Source: an uncultured Lachnospiraceae bacterium
GTDB lineage: Bacteria; Bacillota; Clostridia; Lachnospirales; Lachnospiraceae
DNA length: 16,301 nucleotides
Assembly (NCBI GenBank): GCA_910585255.1
Contig: CAJUEI010000070.1
Coordinates: forward strand, 1-16,301
Reading direction: 5' to 3'
Shown in pieces: positions 7,717-15,652 of this stretch. Each line of letters opens with the position of its first letter. The first letter of the stretch is position 1. The notes beneath the pieces were generated by a model, which searched no databases, was not told where the DNA came from, and saw only the letters and a list, made by a program, of their open reading frames with translations. A program made the position numbers and the translations under genes.

Positions 7717-7752
7717 CCGCCCTGCTCCACTAAAGTGAGGCGACTATTTTTG
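7711..7752 (+). terminator. Terminator of the toxin-like gene, probably bidirectional
   Basis: AAATAG (7711-7716) and CGCC (7718-7721) pair with GGCG (7739-7742) and CTATTT (7744-7749), with one mismatch between the two segments. CAC-TAAA-GTG forms the tip. TTTTTG follows on the plus strand. The stem overlaps the last codons and stop of the peptide gene. Read on the minus strand the same stem could end the opposing antisense transcript, although its T-run is weaker. Confidence 0.65.
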
Positions 7753-7831
7753 TTATAATCACTTAATCGGGCAAACCGTCTATCGGTAGTTCCCAGAGGG
7801 TGTCTGTTACCAGCAGATGCCCTCTTTCTTT
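7711..7831 (-). ncRNA. Predicted antisense RNA (antitoxin candidate)
   Basis: A well-formed minus-strand promoter (7838-7866) would start an RNA of about 120 bases near 7831. It would run through the AGAGGG/CCCTCT hairpin and the 3' untranslated part of the toxin message, and would end at or just inside the 3' end of the peptide gene. There is no open frame of note on it. The convergent layout with a shared terminator is that of the fst/RNAII and txpA/ratA type I systems. The RNA itself is a prediction. Confidence 0.5.
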
Positions 7832-7833
7832 AT
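7769..7833 (+). terminator. Second downstream hairpin region
   Basis: AGAGGG (7795-7800) with CCCTCT (7820-7825), plus TCTG (7803-7806) with CAGA (7814-7817), form a hairpin followed by the T-rich TTCTTTATT. It may end read-through toxin transcripts. GGGCAAACCG (7769-7778), just upstream, is the exact reverse complement of CGGTTTGCCC (7533-7542) in the toxin leader, so a full-length message could close 5' end to 3' end. Confidence 0.45.
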
Positions 7834-7837
7834 TGCT

Positions 7838-7866
7838 ATTGTAGCATATGCCATTTTGAAATGCAA
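7838..7866 (-). promoter_or_regulatory. Antisense promoter facing the toxin-like gene
   Basis: On the minus strand TTGCAT (7866-7861), a 17-base spacer and TACAAT (7843-7838) preceded by TGC (extended -10) form a good sigma-A promoter. It points leftward into the 3' end of the toxin-like gene. Confidence 0.6.
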
Positions 7867-8092
7867 GATTCTATAAAAATATTTTTGTCCGTCTGAGTTT
7901 GCCACTTCATTATGCTTAAAATAGGCTGCAAATTATAAATTTTTTCTTACCGCTCAAGGGCAATGGGTTTCTGATTACAATAATCGAAAGGTTTAAATTT
8001 TATGAAATTTCGTGTTGCGTTTCGTGTTGCATTTTATTGAAAAATGATTCAACGTTAAGAAAAAATCTTCTGTATTTTGAAAGAATAAATAT
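7867..8092. other. AT-rich accessory stretch without a recognisable gene
   Basis: I find no supported gene here. The stretch is AT-rich and contains a tandem pair of 12-bp units, TTTCGTGTTGCG and TTTCGTGTTGCA (8008-8031). On the minus strand those units translate as MQHETQHEIS followed by a stop, which could be the last codons of a lost gene. It lies on the 3' side of the tRNA-Leu gene, where integrated elements commonly sit. Confidence 0.4.
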
Positions 8093-8131
8093 AAAAAAAC
8101 CAGTATTTACAGGCGATTCTTGTAAATACTG
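8093..8131 (-). terminator. Intrinsic terminator of the tRNA-Leu gene
   Basis: CAGTATTTACA (8101-8111) and TGTAAATACTG (8121-8131) form a perfect 11-bp stem with a 9-base loop. On the minus strand GTTTTTTT follows (A-run at 8093-8099). ATTTTTAAT on the other side means that it could also stop rightward transcripts from the accessory region. Confidence 0.85.
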
Positions 8132-8144
8132 ATTTTTAATAAAG

Positions 8145-8228
8145 TGCAGTTGACGGGACTTGAACCCGAACCCACCTACATGGACATGAACCTGAATCAT
8201 GCGCGTATGCCAATTCCGCCACAACTGC
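8145..8228 (-). tRNA. tRNA-Leu (anticodon CAG)
   Basis: The 84-base minus-strand sequence folds as a class II tRNA. The acceptor stem is GCAGTTG/CAACTGC with discriminator A at 8145; the D arm begins GCG and ends CGC. The anticodon stem CATGA/TCATG carries the loop TTCAGGT, giving anticodon CAG, which reads CUG leucine codons. The long variable arm pairs CCAT with GTGG, and the T loop is TTCAAGT. The outermost T-stem pair appears to be a T-T mismatch in my folding. CCA is not encoded. It is flanked by its own promoter and terminator. Confidence 0.95.
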
Positions 8229-8258
8229 AAGTATTTGCTTTTTAACAGCGACACAGCT

Positions 8259-8287
8259 AGTTTATCATAAGTTTTATAGAAAATCAA
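8259..8287 (-). promoter_or_regulatory. Promoter of the tRNA-Leu gene
   Basis: On the minus strand TTGATT (8287-8282), a 17-base spacer and TAAACT (8264-8259), preceded by TGA as an extended -10, lie about 30 bases upstream of the tRNA 5' end. Confidence 0.55.
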
Positions 8288-8341
8288 GAGGAAATTGAAA
8301 AAATTTCTTGTGAATATATAGTTTTTTTTTAAGTTTTATGA

Positions 8342-8347
8342 TAGAAT
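8342..8347 (+). promoter_or_regulatory. Candidate extended -10 promoter for the dgt-dnaG-rpoD operon
   Basis: TGA-TAGAAT (8339-8347) matches an extended -10 element in the gap between the divergent tRNA and dgt. No good -35 lies 17 bases upstream (TAGTTT). It would give a short leader of about 50 bases. Confidence 0.35.
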
Positions 8348-8404
8348 ATAAAACTATATGGGTTTATCGTGAGATTGTTTAAGAAAAGGAAGGATGGTAG
8401 CGGC

Positions 8405-9412
8405 ATGAATATGCGGGAGCAGCAGGAAGCCTATGAACAGCAGTTTTTAAGTCCTTATGCAGCACATAGTGCCGATTCGAAGGGACGTGATCGACAGGAG
8501 ACACCGTGTGATATGCGGACTGTTTATCAGAGAGACCGTGACCGGATTCTTCATAGTAAATCCTTTCGGCGTTTGATACATAAAACACAGGTATTTTTGT
8601 CGCCGGAGGGAGATCACTACCGTACAAGACTGACACATACATTAGAAGTTTCCCAGATAGCAAGAACCATTACCAGAGCACTTCATCTAAATGAGGACTT
8701 GGCGGAAGCGATTGCATTGGGACATGATTTAGGGCACACTCCGTTTGGACATACCGGAGAGGAAGCATTACATTCGGTCTGTGAAACGGGGTTTCGCCAT
8801 CATGAGCAGAGTGTACGGATTGTAGAGTTGTTAGAAAAGGGAGGACGAGGATTAAATCTGACAAAAGAGGTTCGGGACGGAATTTTAAATCATAGAACCG
8901 GCATGCATCCGTCTACTTTGGAAGGGCAGGTTGTTCAGCTTTCCGATAAGATTGCTTATATTAATCATGATATTGACGATGCGATTCGTGGAAAGATTTT
9001 GACGGAAGAAGAGATTCCTAGGGAATGTACGGCTGTTTTGGGAGTAACGGTAAAAGAACGGTTAAATCGTATGATACATGATGTAGTAGCACAGAGTATG
9101 GGAAATTCAAGTATTTTTATGTCATCAGAAGTGGCAGAAGCAATGGCAGATTTAAGGCGGTTTATGTTTCAGCAGGTCTATACCAATCCTGCGGCAAAAA
9201 CCGAAGAAAAAAAGGCAAAAAATATGCTGACTGCTTTATATTATCATTATTTGGATAACATAGAAATGCTGCCTTCTGAATATATATATAGGATGGAACA
9301 GAAAAATCAGACGAAGGCACGGGTGGTTTGTGATTATATTGCCGGGATGACAGACAGCTATTCGATTGCAAAGTTTAAAGAAATTTTTGAACCAAAGGCA
9401 TGGAAAGGATAA
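8405..9412 (+). CDS. dgt: dGTP triphosphohydrolase-like HD-domain protein
   Basis: Proteins of this family hydrolyse dNTPs to the deoxynucleoside and triphosphate and help to set dNTP pools. The HD metal-binding residues are visible: His78 (RLTHTLEV), His107-Asp108 (LGHDLGHTPFGH) and Asp181 (LSDKIAYINHD), counted from ATG8405. The motif HSKSFRRLIHKTQVF is typical of the group. ATG8405 is chosen because AAGGAAGGA (8386-8394) lies ten bases upstream and the family usually begins MN.REQ; an in-frame GTG at 8369 has no ribosome binding site. The product is 335 aa. It heads the dnaG-rpoD cluster, a common clostridial arrangement that links nucleotide pools with replication. Substrate specificity cannot be read from the sequence. 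Confidence 0.93.
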   Translation: MNMREQQEAYEQQFLSPYAAHSADSKGRDRQETPCDMRTVYQRDRDRILHSKSFRRLIHKTQVFLSPEGDHYRTRLTHTLEVSQIARTITRALHLNEDLAEAIALGHDLGHTPFGHTGEEALHSVCETGFRHHEQSVRIVELLEKGGRGLNLTKEVRDGILNHRTGMHPSTLEGQVVQLSDKIAYINHDIDDAIRGKILTEEEIPRECTAVLGVTVKERLNRMIHDVVAQSMGNSSIFMSSEVAEAMADLRRFMFQQVYTNPAAKTEEKKAKNMLTALYYHYLDNIEMLPSEYIYRMEQKNQTKARVVCDYIAGMTDSYSIAKFKEIFEPKAWKG

Positions 9413-9496
9413 GATCCGAATAGAGATAGGGCTGTAAAATGCAAAATGTTATTTAAGAGAAAGAAAATGGGAATAATTGAAGGAGCAACATTGACC

Positions 9497-11263
9497 ATGC
9501 GTTATTCAGAGAGTCTGATAGAAGAAGTGCGAGAAAGAAATGATATAGTAGATGTGATTTCTGGTTATGTGCAGCTGAAAAAGAAGGGAAGCACTTATTT
9601 TGGGCTGTGTCCGTTTCATAGCGAAAAATCACCGTCTTTTTCTGTTACACCGGGAAAACAGATGTACTACTGTTTTGGCTGCGGTGCTGGAGGAAATGTC
9701 TATACGTTTTTAATGGAATATGAAAATTTTACATTTCCAGAGGCAGTGGAATATCTGGCGGAACGATGCGGGATGCCGCTGCCGAAGGCAGAAGAGGAAA
9801 GTCCAGAGGCAAAAAGAGAGGCGGATCAAAAGAGTCGTTTATTGGAGATTCAAAAGGAAGCAGCACGTTATTTTTATTATCAATTAAAATCAGAGAGGGG
9901 AGCATTGGGGCTTGCTTATTTAAAAAAACGGCAGCTATCGGATACAACAATTACAAGATTTGGATTGGGGTATTCGAATAAGACAAGCAATGATCTCTAT
10001 TTTTATCTGAAAAAAAAGGGATATCGGGATGAATTATTAAAAGAATCGGGACTTGTGACGATAGAGGAAAGAGGAACTTATGATAAATTTTGGAATCGTG
10101 TGATGTTTCCGATTATGGATGTTAGGAATCGTGTGATTGGTTTTGGCGGAAGAGTGATGGGAGAGGGAGAACCCAAATATCTCAATTCTCCCGAGACAAA
10201 GATCTTTGATAAAAGCCGAAACTTATATGGAATAAATGAAGCGAAGAATTCTAGAAGACCAAATTTTATTATTTGCGAAGGATATATGGATGTAATTTCT
10301 CTGCATCAGGCGGGTTTTAACAATGCGGTTGCCTCTTTGGGAACGGCATTTACTTCTGGACAAGCTTCTCTGTTAAAGCGTTATACACAGGAAGTTTTAC
10401 TGACGTATGACAGTGACGGTGCAGGAGTAAAGGCGGCACTTCGGGCGATTCCGATTTTAAAAGAGGCAGGCTTAAGTGCCAGAGTGATTCGGCTAGATCC
10501 CTATAAAGATCCAGATGAATTTATAAAAAATAGAGGTGCAGAAGCATTTGAGGAACGGATTGTACAGGCAAAGAACGGCTTTTTATATGAAATTGAGATG
10601 TTAAAAAGGGCATATCAGATGGAAGATCCAGAGCAGAAGACCCGTTTTTTTCAGGAGACAGCAAAACGCCTGTTGGAATTTCCAGAGGAATTAGAACGTA
10701 ATACCTATATCGAAGCGATTTGCAAAGAACATCAAATCGATTATGAGGGACTGTGCAATATGGTAAAGCGGTTTGCTTATCAAATGGGAGGACAGCCTTT
10801 TACAGTGGTAAAGACAAATACAAAGCAGGTACAGAAGCAAGGGAAAGAAGGAGGTATAAAAGAGTCACAGAGATTGCTGCTGACTTGGCTGATTGAGGAT
10901 ACCCAGCTATTTGAAAAGCTGAAAGAGTGGATTTCTCCAAGGGATTTTACCGATTGTTTTTATCATATGGTAGCAGAGATGCTCTATCAGCAGTACCAGG
11001 AGGAAGGAATGGTGAATCCAGCTAGAATTATCAGTAAGTTTACAAAAGAAGAGGAACAGAGGGAGGCAGCAGAACTGTTTCATACAACCCTGCGGACACC
11101 AATGGATGAAAAACAAAAAGAAACGGCTGTAAATGAAACAGTATATAAGATAAAACAGAACTGGTGTGAGTATGCAGGGAGCCATGCTTCTGACTTTGCA
11201 GAGCTGGAAGAAATAAAAAAGGTAAAGCGGAGTCTGCAAGATCTGCATATTTCTTTAACATAA
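9497..11263 (+). CDS. dnaG: DNA primase
   Basis: DnaG makes RNA primers for lagging-strand synthesis at the replication fork. The N-terminal zinc domain has Cys38, His41, Cys59 and Cys62 (CPFH and CFGC), at nearly the same positions as in E. coli. The catalytic core follows with the TOPRIM motifs ICEGYMDVISLHQAG and LLTYDSDGAGVKAA. A C-terminal region of about 150 residues should bind the replicative helicase. The start at ATG9497 (or TTG9491) is preferred over ATG9446 because GAAGGAG lies at 9479-9485 and the conserved protein begins MRYSESLIEEVR. TTG9491 has the better spacing (five bases). rpoD follows 35 bases after the stop. Confidence 0.97.
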   Translation: MRYSESLIEEVRERNDIVDVISGYVQLKKKGSTYFGLCPFHSEKSPSFSVTPGKQMYYCFGCGAGGNVYTFLMEYENFTFPEAVEYLAERCGMPLPKAEEESPEAKREADQKSRLLEIQKEAARYFYYQLKSERGALGLAYLKKRQLSDTTITRFGLGYSNKTSNDLYFYLKKKGYRDELLKESGLVTIEERGTYDKFWNRVMFPIMDVRNRVIGFGGRVMGEGEPKYLNSPETKIFDKSRNLYGINEAKNSRRPNFIICEGYMDVISLHQAGFNNAVASLGTAFTSGQASLLKRYTQEVLLTYDSDGAGVKAALRAIPILKEAGLSARVIRLDPYKDPDEFIKNRGAEAFEERIVQAKNGFLYEIEMLKRAYQMEDPEQKTRFFQETAKRLLEFPEELERNTYIEAICKEHQIDYEGLCNMVKRFAYQMGGQPFTVVKTNTKQVQKQGKEGGIKESQRLLLTWLIEDTQLFEKLKEWISPRDFTDCFYHMVAEMLYQQYQEEGMVNPARIISKFTKEEEQREAAELFHTTLRTPMDEKQKETAVNETVYKIKQNWCEYAGSHASDFAELEEIKKVKRSLQDLHISLT

Positions 11264-11298
11264 GGGCAGACTATATGAAACGGAAGGATGGACGCAAC

Positions 11299-12417
11299 AT
11301 GGAGATGAATACGGACAGACTGAAAGAAAAACTTGACGAATTAAGAGAAAAGGCGAAGGAGAGAAAAAATACGCTGGAGTTTCAAGAGGTAGTGGATACT
11401 CTTGCCGAATTTGAATTAGAGCCGGAGAAGTTTGACGAGATATTAGAGCAGTTAGAAGATCAAAATATTGATGTGCTTCAAACCATGGAAGGGGAAGAAC
11501 TTTTACTGGACGATCTCAATGAGGATGAGTTTTTAGAAGAAGAGGAAATTGATTTAGAAAATGTAGATTTAAGTGTACCAGAGGGAACCGGAACCGAAGA
11601 TCCTGTTCGGATGTATCTAAAAGAGATTGGCAAAATTCCATTGCTCTCTATTGATGAAGAGATTGAACTGGCAAAACGGATTGAATTGGGAGAGGAAGAG
11701 GCAAAGAAACGTCTGGCTGAGGCAAACCTAAGGTTGGTTGTCAGCATAGCAAAAAAATATTCCGGTCGAGGGATGCAGTTTTTGGATCTGATACAGGAGG
11801 GCAATTTAGGTCTGATTAAGGCAGTGGAGAAGTTTGACTACAAAAAGGGATATAAGTTCAGTACCTATGCAACCTGGTGGATTCGTCAGGCGATCACCCG
11901 TGCAATTGCCGATCAGGCAAGAACGATACGAATTCCGGTGCATATGGTAGAAACCATTAACCGAGTCATTCGGGTATCCAGACAGATGGTACAGGATTTA
12001 GGAAGAGAGCCGTCTTTGGAGGAACTGTCAAAAGAATTAGATATGCCAATGGAAAAAGTACAGGAAGTCTTAAAGGCTTCTCAGGAACCTGTGTCATTAG
12101 AAACACCGGTAGGAGAAGAAGACGAAAGCCATTTAGGAGATTTTATTCAGGATGACAATATGCCGGTTCCGGCAGAGGCGGCAACGTTTACGCTGCTTCA
12201 AGAGCAGTTAGTGGAAGTGCTTTCCACTCTTTCCGAACGGGAACAGAAAGTACTGCGTCTGCGGTTTGGATTGGATGATGGACGTGCCCGAACATTAGAA
12301 GAAGTGGGAAAAGAGTTTCATGTCACCCGGGAGAGGATACGGCAGATTGAAGCAAAGGCATTGCGGAAACTGCGTCATCCAAGCAGAAGCCGTCTGTTAA
12401 AAGACTATTTAGATTAG
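11299..12417 (+). CDS. rpoD: RNA polymerase principal sigma factor (sigma-A/sigma-70)
   Basis: This is the primary housekeeping sigma factor. Region 1.1 is acidic (about residues 1-90). Region 1.2 begins at DPVRMYLKEIGKIPLL. Region 2 holds the core-binding and -10-recognition segment, including NLRLVVSIAKKYSGRGMQF, DLIQEGNLGLIKAVEKFDY and KFSTYATWWIRQAI. Region 4.2 ends the protein with the helix-turn-helix TLEEVGKEFHVTRERIRQIE for -35 recognition. From ATG11299 the length is 372 aa, close to Bacillus SigA. GGAAGGATGG (11282-11291) supports this start over ATG11275, which has none. The dnaG-rpoD pair is the conserved macromolecular synthesis arrangement. Confidence 0.98.
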   Translation: MEMNTDRLKEKLDELREKAKERKNTLEFQEVVDTLAEFELEPEKFDEILEQLEDQNIDVLQTMEGEELLLDDLNEDEFLEEEEIDLENVDLSVPEGTGTEDPVRMYLKEIGKIPLLSIDEEIELAKRIELGEEEAKKRLAEANLRLVVSIAKKYSGRGMQFLDLIQEGNLGLIKAVEKFDYKKGYKFSTYATWWIRQAITRAIADQARTIRIPVHMVETINRVIRVSRQMVQDLGREPSLEELSKELDMPMEKVQEVLKASQEPVSLETPVGEEDESHLGDFIQDDNMPVPAEAATFTLLQEQLVEVLSTLSEREQKVLRLRFGLDDGRARTLEEVGKEFHVTRERIRQIEAKALRKLRHPSRSRLLKDYLD

Positions 12418-12430
12418 GAGTTTATCAACT

Positions 12431-13135
12431 ATGCAGATTTCAGAGCGGTTAAAGACGGTGGCATCTTTTGTAACAGAGGGAATGAGAGTTGCAGATATTG
12501 GAACCGATCATGCCTATGTGCCGATTTATCTGATAAAAAGCGGGAAAATTCCATCTGCTTTAGCAATGGATATAGGAGAGGGACCTTTGCAGAGAGCAAG
12601 GGATCATATTTTGGAACAGGGATTAGAAAAACAGATTGAAACTCGGCTTTCAGATGGATGTTCTGCATTTCGAAAAGGGGAAGCAGAATCTGTTGTAATA
12701 GCGGGGTTAGGAGGAGAATTGATGATACAGATACTAAAGGAAGGAAGAGAAGTTCTTTCAGAGGTATCCGAGTTTATTCTTTCTCCTCATTCTGAGATAC
12801 ATAAGGTACGGCGTTTTTTAATGGCACAGGGATTTTCTATTTTAAAAGAAACCATGCTGTATGAAGAGGGAATTTATTATACTGTAATAAGGGCAGTCTA
12901 TGGAACGGGAGACTACCAGACAGAAGCAGAACTTTGGTATGGAAAGCGGATGTTAGAAGAACAGCATCCCGTGCTGTATGACTATCTGCAGAAGGAGTAT
13001 CTAATTCGCAGACAGATAAAAGAGAAGCTGTGCAGGATACAAAAAGAAAGTACACAGCAGCGACAAAAGCAGATAGAGGCGGAATGTGTTCGCATCAGAG
13101 AAGCACTGGCATATTATGATAAGAAAGGAATATAG
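12431..13135 (+). CDS. trmK: tRNA (adenine-22 N1)-methyltransferase
   Basis: TrmK methylates A22 of tRNAs with S-adenosylmethionine. The Rossmann-fold SAM motif is VADIGTDHAYVP (residues 20-31), followed by AMDIGEGPLQRAR and VVIAGLGGELM, and the region ILSPHSEIHKVRRFL is typical of the family. The C-terminal part (about residues 165-234) is rich in charged residues and predicted to be coiled coil, as in the Bacillus protein. TAGGAG at the end of rpoD lies ten bases before ATG12431, so the two genes are tightly linked. The location after rpoD is conserved in Firmicutes. Confidence 0.93.
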   Translation: MQISERLKTVASFVTEGMRVADIGTDHAYVPIYLIKSGKIPSALAMDIGEGPLQRARDHILEQGLEKQIETRLSDGCSAFRKGEAESVVIAGLGGELMIQILKEGREVLSEVSEFILSPHSEIHKVRRFLMAQGFSILKETMLYEEGIYYTVIRAVYGTGDYQTEAELWYGKRMLEEQHPVLYDYLQKEYLIRRQIKEKLCRIQKESTQQRQKQIEAECVRIREALAYYDKKGI

Positions 13136-13150
13136 AGAAGGATGGGACAG

Positions 13151-14806
13151 ATGTACCATGTTTTAGTTGAGGGAGAAAAAAGAGAATATGCAGAAGGAAC
13201 GACCTATCAGGAAATTGCAGATGACTATAGAGAAAAAAAGGAACATGAGATTGTTCTTGTAACTGTGGACGGAAAACTGCAGGAATTATATAAAAAATTG
13301 GAAAGGGATTGTACGATTCAATTAGTAACTACTGCAGAAGATGCCGGAAACCGCTCCTATGTCAGAAGTGTAACACAACTGATGCTAAAGGCGATTTACG
13401 ATATTGTGCCACGGGAGAAATTGGAAAAAGTAAGTGTATTATTCTCTTTAAGCAAAGGATATTACTGTAAGGTTACAGGACAGGTAACGGTGGATCAAAA
13501 CTTTTTAGGGCAAGTCAAAGAGCGAATGTTAGAGTTGGTAAAAGAAGACATTCCTTTTAAAAAGAGAAGTATTCATACAGATGATGCAGTTGCACTTTTT
13601 CGGGGACATCGGATGTATGACAAAGAGAGACTATTTCGCTATCGGAGGGTATCAAGAGTAAATATCTATAGCTTAAATGAATTTGAAGACTATTATTATG
13701 GCTATATGGTTCCTTCGACCGGAGTGTTAAAGTATTTTGAACTCTATCCATATGATGAGGGATTTGTTCTGCAGATGCCGAGAAAAAAAGCACCAACCTA
13801 TCTGGCTCCGTTTGAACCGCAGAAAAAGCTGTTTCAAGTATTAAAGGAGTCAAAGGAGTGGGGAGAACGTCTGGGAGTTTCTACAGTCGGAGAACTAAAC
13901 GAAAAGATCTCAAAAGGCAAATTAAATGATATTGTACTGGTACAAGAGGCACTGCAGGAAAAGAAAATTTCAGAAATTGCCCGAATGATTACCGAGCGGA
14001 AGCAGAGTAAATTTATTATGATTGCAGGACCTTCTTCTTCTGGAAAGACCACCTTTTCTCATCGGTTATCGATTCAGCTTCAGGCACATGGATTAAATCC
14101 GCATTTGATTTCGATTGACGATTATTTTATTGATCGGCTGAAATGTCCGTTAGATGAATTTGGAAAATATGACTTTGAAAGCCTGCGTGCATTGGATGTC
14201 GAGCAGTTTAATATTGATATGACAGCACTGTTAAAGGGCGATCAGATTGAGCTGCCAATCTATAATTTTAAGACAGGAAAGCGGGAATACCGAGGAGATT
14301 ACTTGCAGCTTGGAAGAGAAGATGTATTAGTAATTGAAGGAATTCATGGGTTAAATGATGCACTTTCTTATACTCTTCCAAAGGAGAGCAAGTTCAAGAT
14401 TTATATCAGTGCACTGACACAGTTAAATATTGACGAACACAACCGGATTCCGTCTACAGACGGACGATTAATCCGCCGGATGGTAAGAGATAACCGCACT
14501 AGAAATATAACGGCAAAGGGAACACTTGATATGTGGGACTCTGTAAGAAGAGGTGAGGAGCAGTATATCTTTCCTTATCAGGAGGAAGCAGATGTGATGT
14601 TTAATTCGGCATTAGTCTATGAACTGGCGGCTTTAAAACAATTTGCAGAACCGATTTTATTTCAGATTGAACCAGGCGATCCCTGCTATGCAGAAGCAAA
14701 ACGGCTGTTAAAATTTTTGGATTATTTTTTAGGAATGACAACAGAAGATATTCCTAAAAATTCGATTTTGCGGGAATTCGTTGGAAAAGGGTGTTTTCCA
14801 GTATAG
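13151..14806 (+). CDS. TGS-domain nucleoside (uridine) kinase-like protein
   Basis: The N-terminal half resembles the editing-side domains of threonyl-tRNA synthetase: a TGS-like ubiquitin fold (about residues 1-60) and a second additional domain (about 70-215, including DDAVALFRGHRMYDKERLF). The C-terminal half is a P-loop kinase of the uridine kinase/phosphoribulokinase family with Walker A GPSSSGKTTFS (from residue 293), ISIDDYFIDR and VIEGIHGLND. It probably phosphorylates a nucleoside, but the true substrate is unknown. ATG13151 is chosen because AGAAGG (13136-13141) is nine bases upstream; ATG13142 overlaps that site. The length is 552 aa, far longer than a plain uridine kinase (about 210 aa). 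Such fusions are known in clostridia and Thermotogae. Confidence 0.88.
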   Translation: MYHVLVEGEKREYAEGTTYQEIADDYREKKEHEIVLVTVDGKLQELYKKLERDCTIQLVTTAEDAGNRSYVRSVTQLMLKAIYDIVPREKLEKVSVLFSLSKGYYCKVTGQVTVDQNFLGQVKERMLELVKEDIPFKKRSIHTDDAVALFRGHRMYDKERLFRYRRVSRVNIYSLNEFEDYYYGYMVPSTGVLKYFELYPYDEGFVLQMPRKKAPTYLAPFEPQKKLFQVLKESKEWGERLGVSTVGELNEKISKGKLNDIVLVQEALQEKKISEIARMITERKQSKFIMIAGPSSSGKTTFSHRLSIQLQAHGLNPHLISIDDYFIDRLKCPLDEFGKYDFESLRALDVEQFNIDMTALLKGDQIELPIYNFKTGKREYRGDYLQLGREDVLVIEGIHGLNDALSYTLPKESKFKIYISALTQLNIDEHNRIPSTDGRLIRRMVRDNRTRNITAKGTLDMWDSVRRGEEQYIFPYQEEADVMFNSALVYELAALKQFAEPILFQIEPGDPCYAEAKRLLKFLDYFLGMTTEDIPKNSILREFVGKGCFPV

Positions 14807-14837
14807 ACTATGTTTGGCAGAAAAACGAGGATAAGAT

Positions 14838-15599
14838 ATGGATTATATGCTTTTGGTAGATACTGCGGTTTTAGCCGGTGAGATTATGTTAGAAAGCGGA
14901 GCAGAGACATATCGGGTAGAGGATACAATCAGCCATTTTTTAAAAAAGGCAAATTTAAAACATGCACAGGTATTTGTGATTACTACAGGAATTATTGCTA
15001 CTTTATCTGATCCGGCGATTGAGGCGATTACGGTAGTAAGGCGGATTAACCGCCGCAGTACAAACTTAAATAAGATCTTTCGGGCAAATGAAGTTTCCCG
15101 AAAATTTTATGAAGAAGAGATGGGACTGCAGGAAGCATTTCATGAGCTAAAGAAAATCCGGGAAGAAAAGATTTACAGTCCATTTGCAAAAAATGTTGGA
15201 ATTGTATTTACTTCTGCGTTTTTTACACTTTTATTAGGCGGCAGTTTTTTGGATTGTATTCTGTCGGCACTGGGAGGAGTGATTTTGGCTGTAGGACTTT
15301 CTCTCGGACGAAAGATTGGATTTCAGGGGTTTTTGCTGGATGGACTGAATTCCTGCATTGTGGTAATTAGCGTGCTTTTGTTGGTTAAGGCAGTACCTTT
15401 TGCGTTAAATAGAGATTTGATTATTATTGGAGGAATTATGCCGATGGTTCCCGGTGTGGCGATTACAAATGCGATTCGTGATACTTTGCAGGGGGATTAT
15501 GTATCCGGTAGTGCTCGGGTGATGGAAGCATGTATGGAGGCAGCAGCAATTGCTTTTGGTGCCTGTGTCGGGATGGCTTTGCTTCGCGGACTGATTTAG
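14838..15599 (+). CDS. Threonine/serine exporter, ThrE N-terminal-type subunit
   Basis: This 253-residue protein matches the first domain of the ThrE exporter family (DUF1212/PF06738). Residues 1-115 form the cytoplasmic part, with MLESGAETYRVEDTI and the VRRINRRSTNLNKI segment. About five membrane helices follow, and GGIMPMVPGVAITNAIRD lies between them. In two-gene versions this subunit works with a small membrane protein of the second ThrE domain, which is the next gene. Export of threonine or serine is known for Corynebacterium ThrE; the substrate here is inferred. A GAGGAT site lies just before ATG14838. Confidence 0.88.
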   Translation: MDYMLLVDTAVLAGEIMLESGAETYRVEDTISHFLKKANLKHAQVFVITTGIIATLSDPAIEAITVVRRINRRSTNLNKIFRANEVSRKFYEEEMGLQEAFHELKKIREEKIYSPFAKNVGIVFTSAFFTLLLGGSFLDCILSALGGVILAVGLSLGRKIGFQGFLLDGLNSCIVVISVLLLVKAVPFALNRDLIIIGGIMPMVPGVAITNAIRDTLQGDYVSGSARVMEACMEAAAIAFGACVGMALLRGLI

Positions 15600-15652
15600 G
15601 GGAATAGGTATTTTGGGATTTTTATTTAGGGTAGTGAAGGAGGAAAAAAAGT

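Noticed and set aside
7455..7733. 92-codon plus-strand frame across the toxin-like locus
   Set aside because: It has no ribosome binding site and overlaps, in another frame, the 33-codon peptide that has a strong ribosome binding site and its own promoter.
8000..8287. 95-codon minus-strand frame
   Set aside because: It runs straight through the tRNA-Leu gene and its terminator, so most of it cannot be coding. Only its last codons were noted as a possible remnant.
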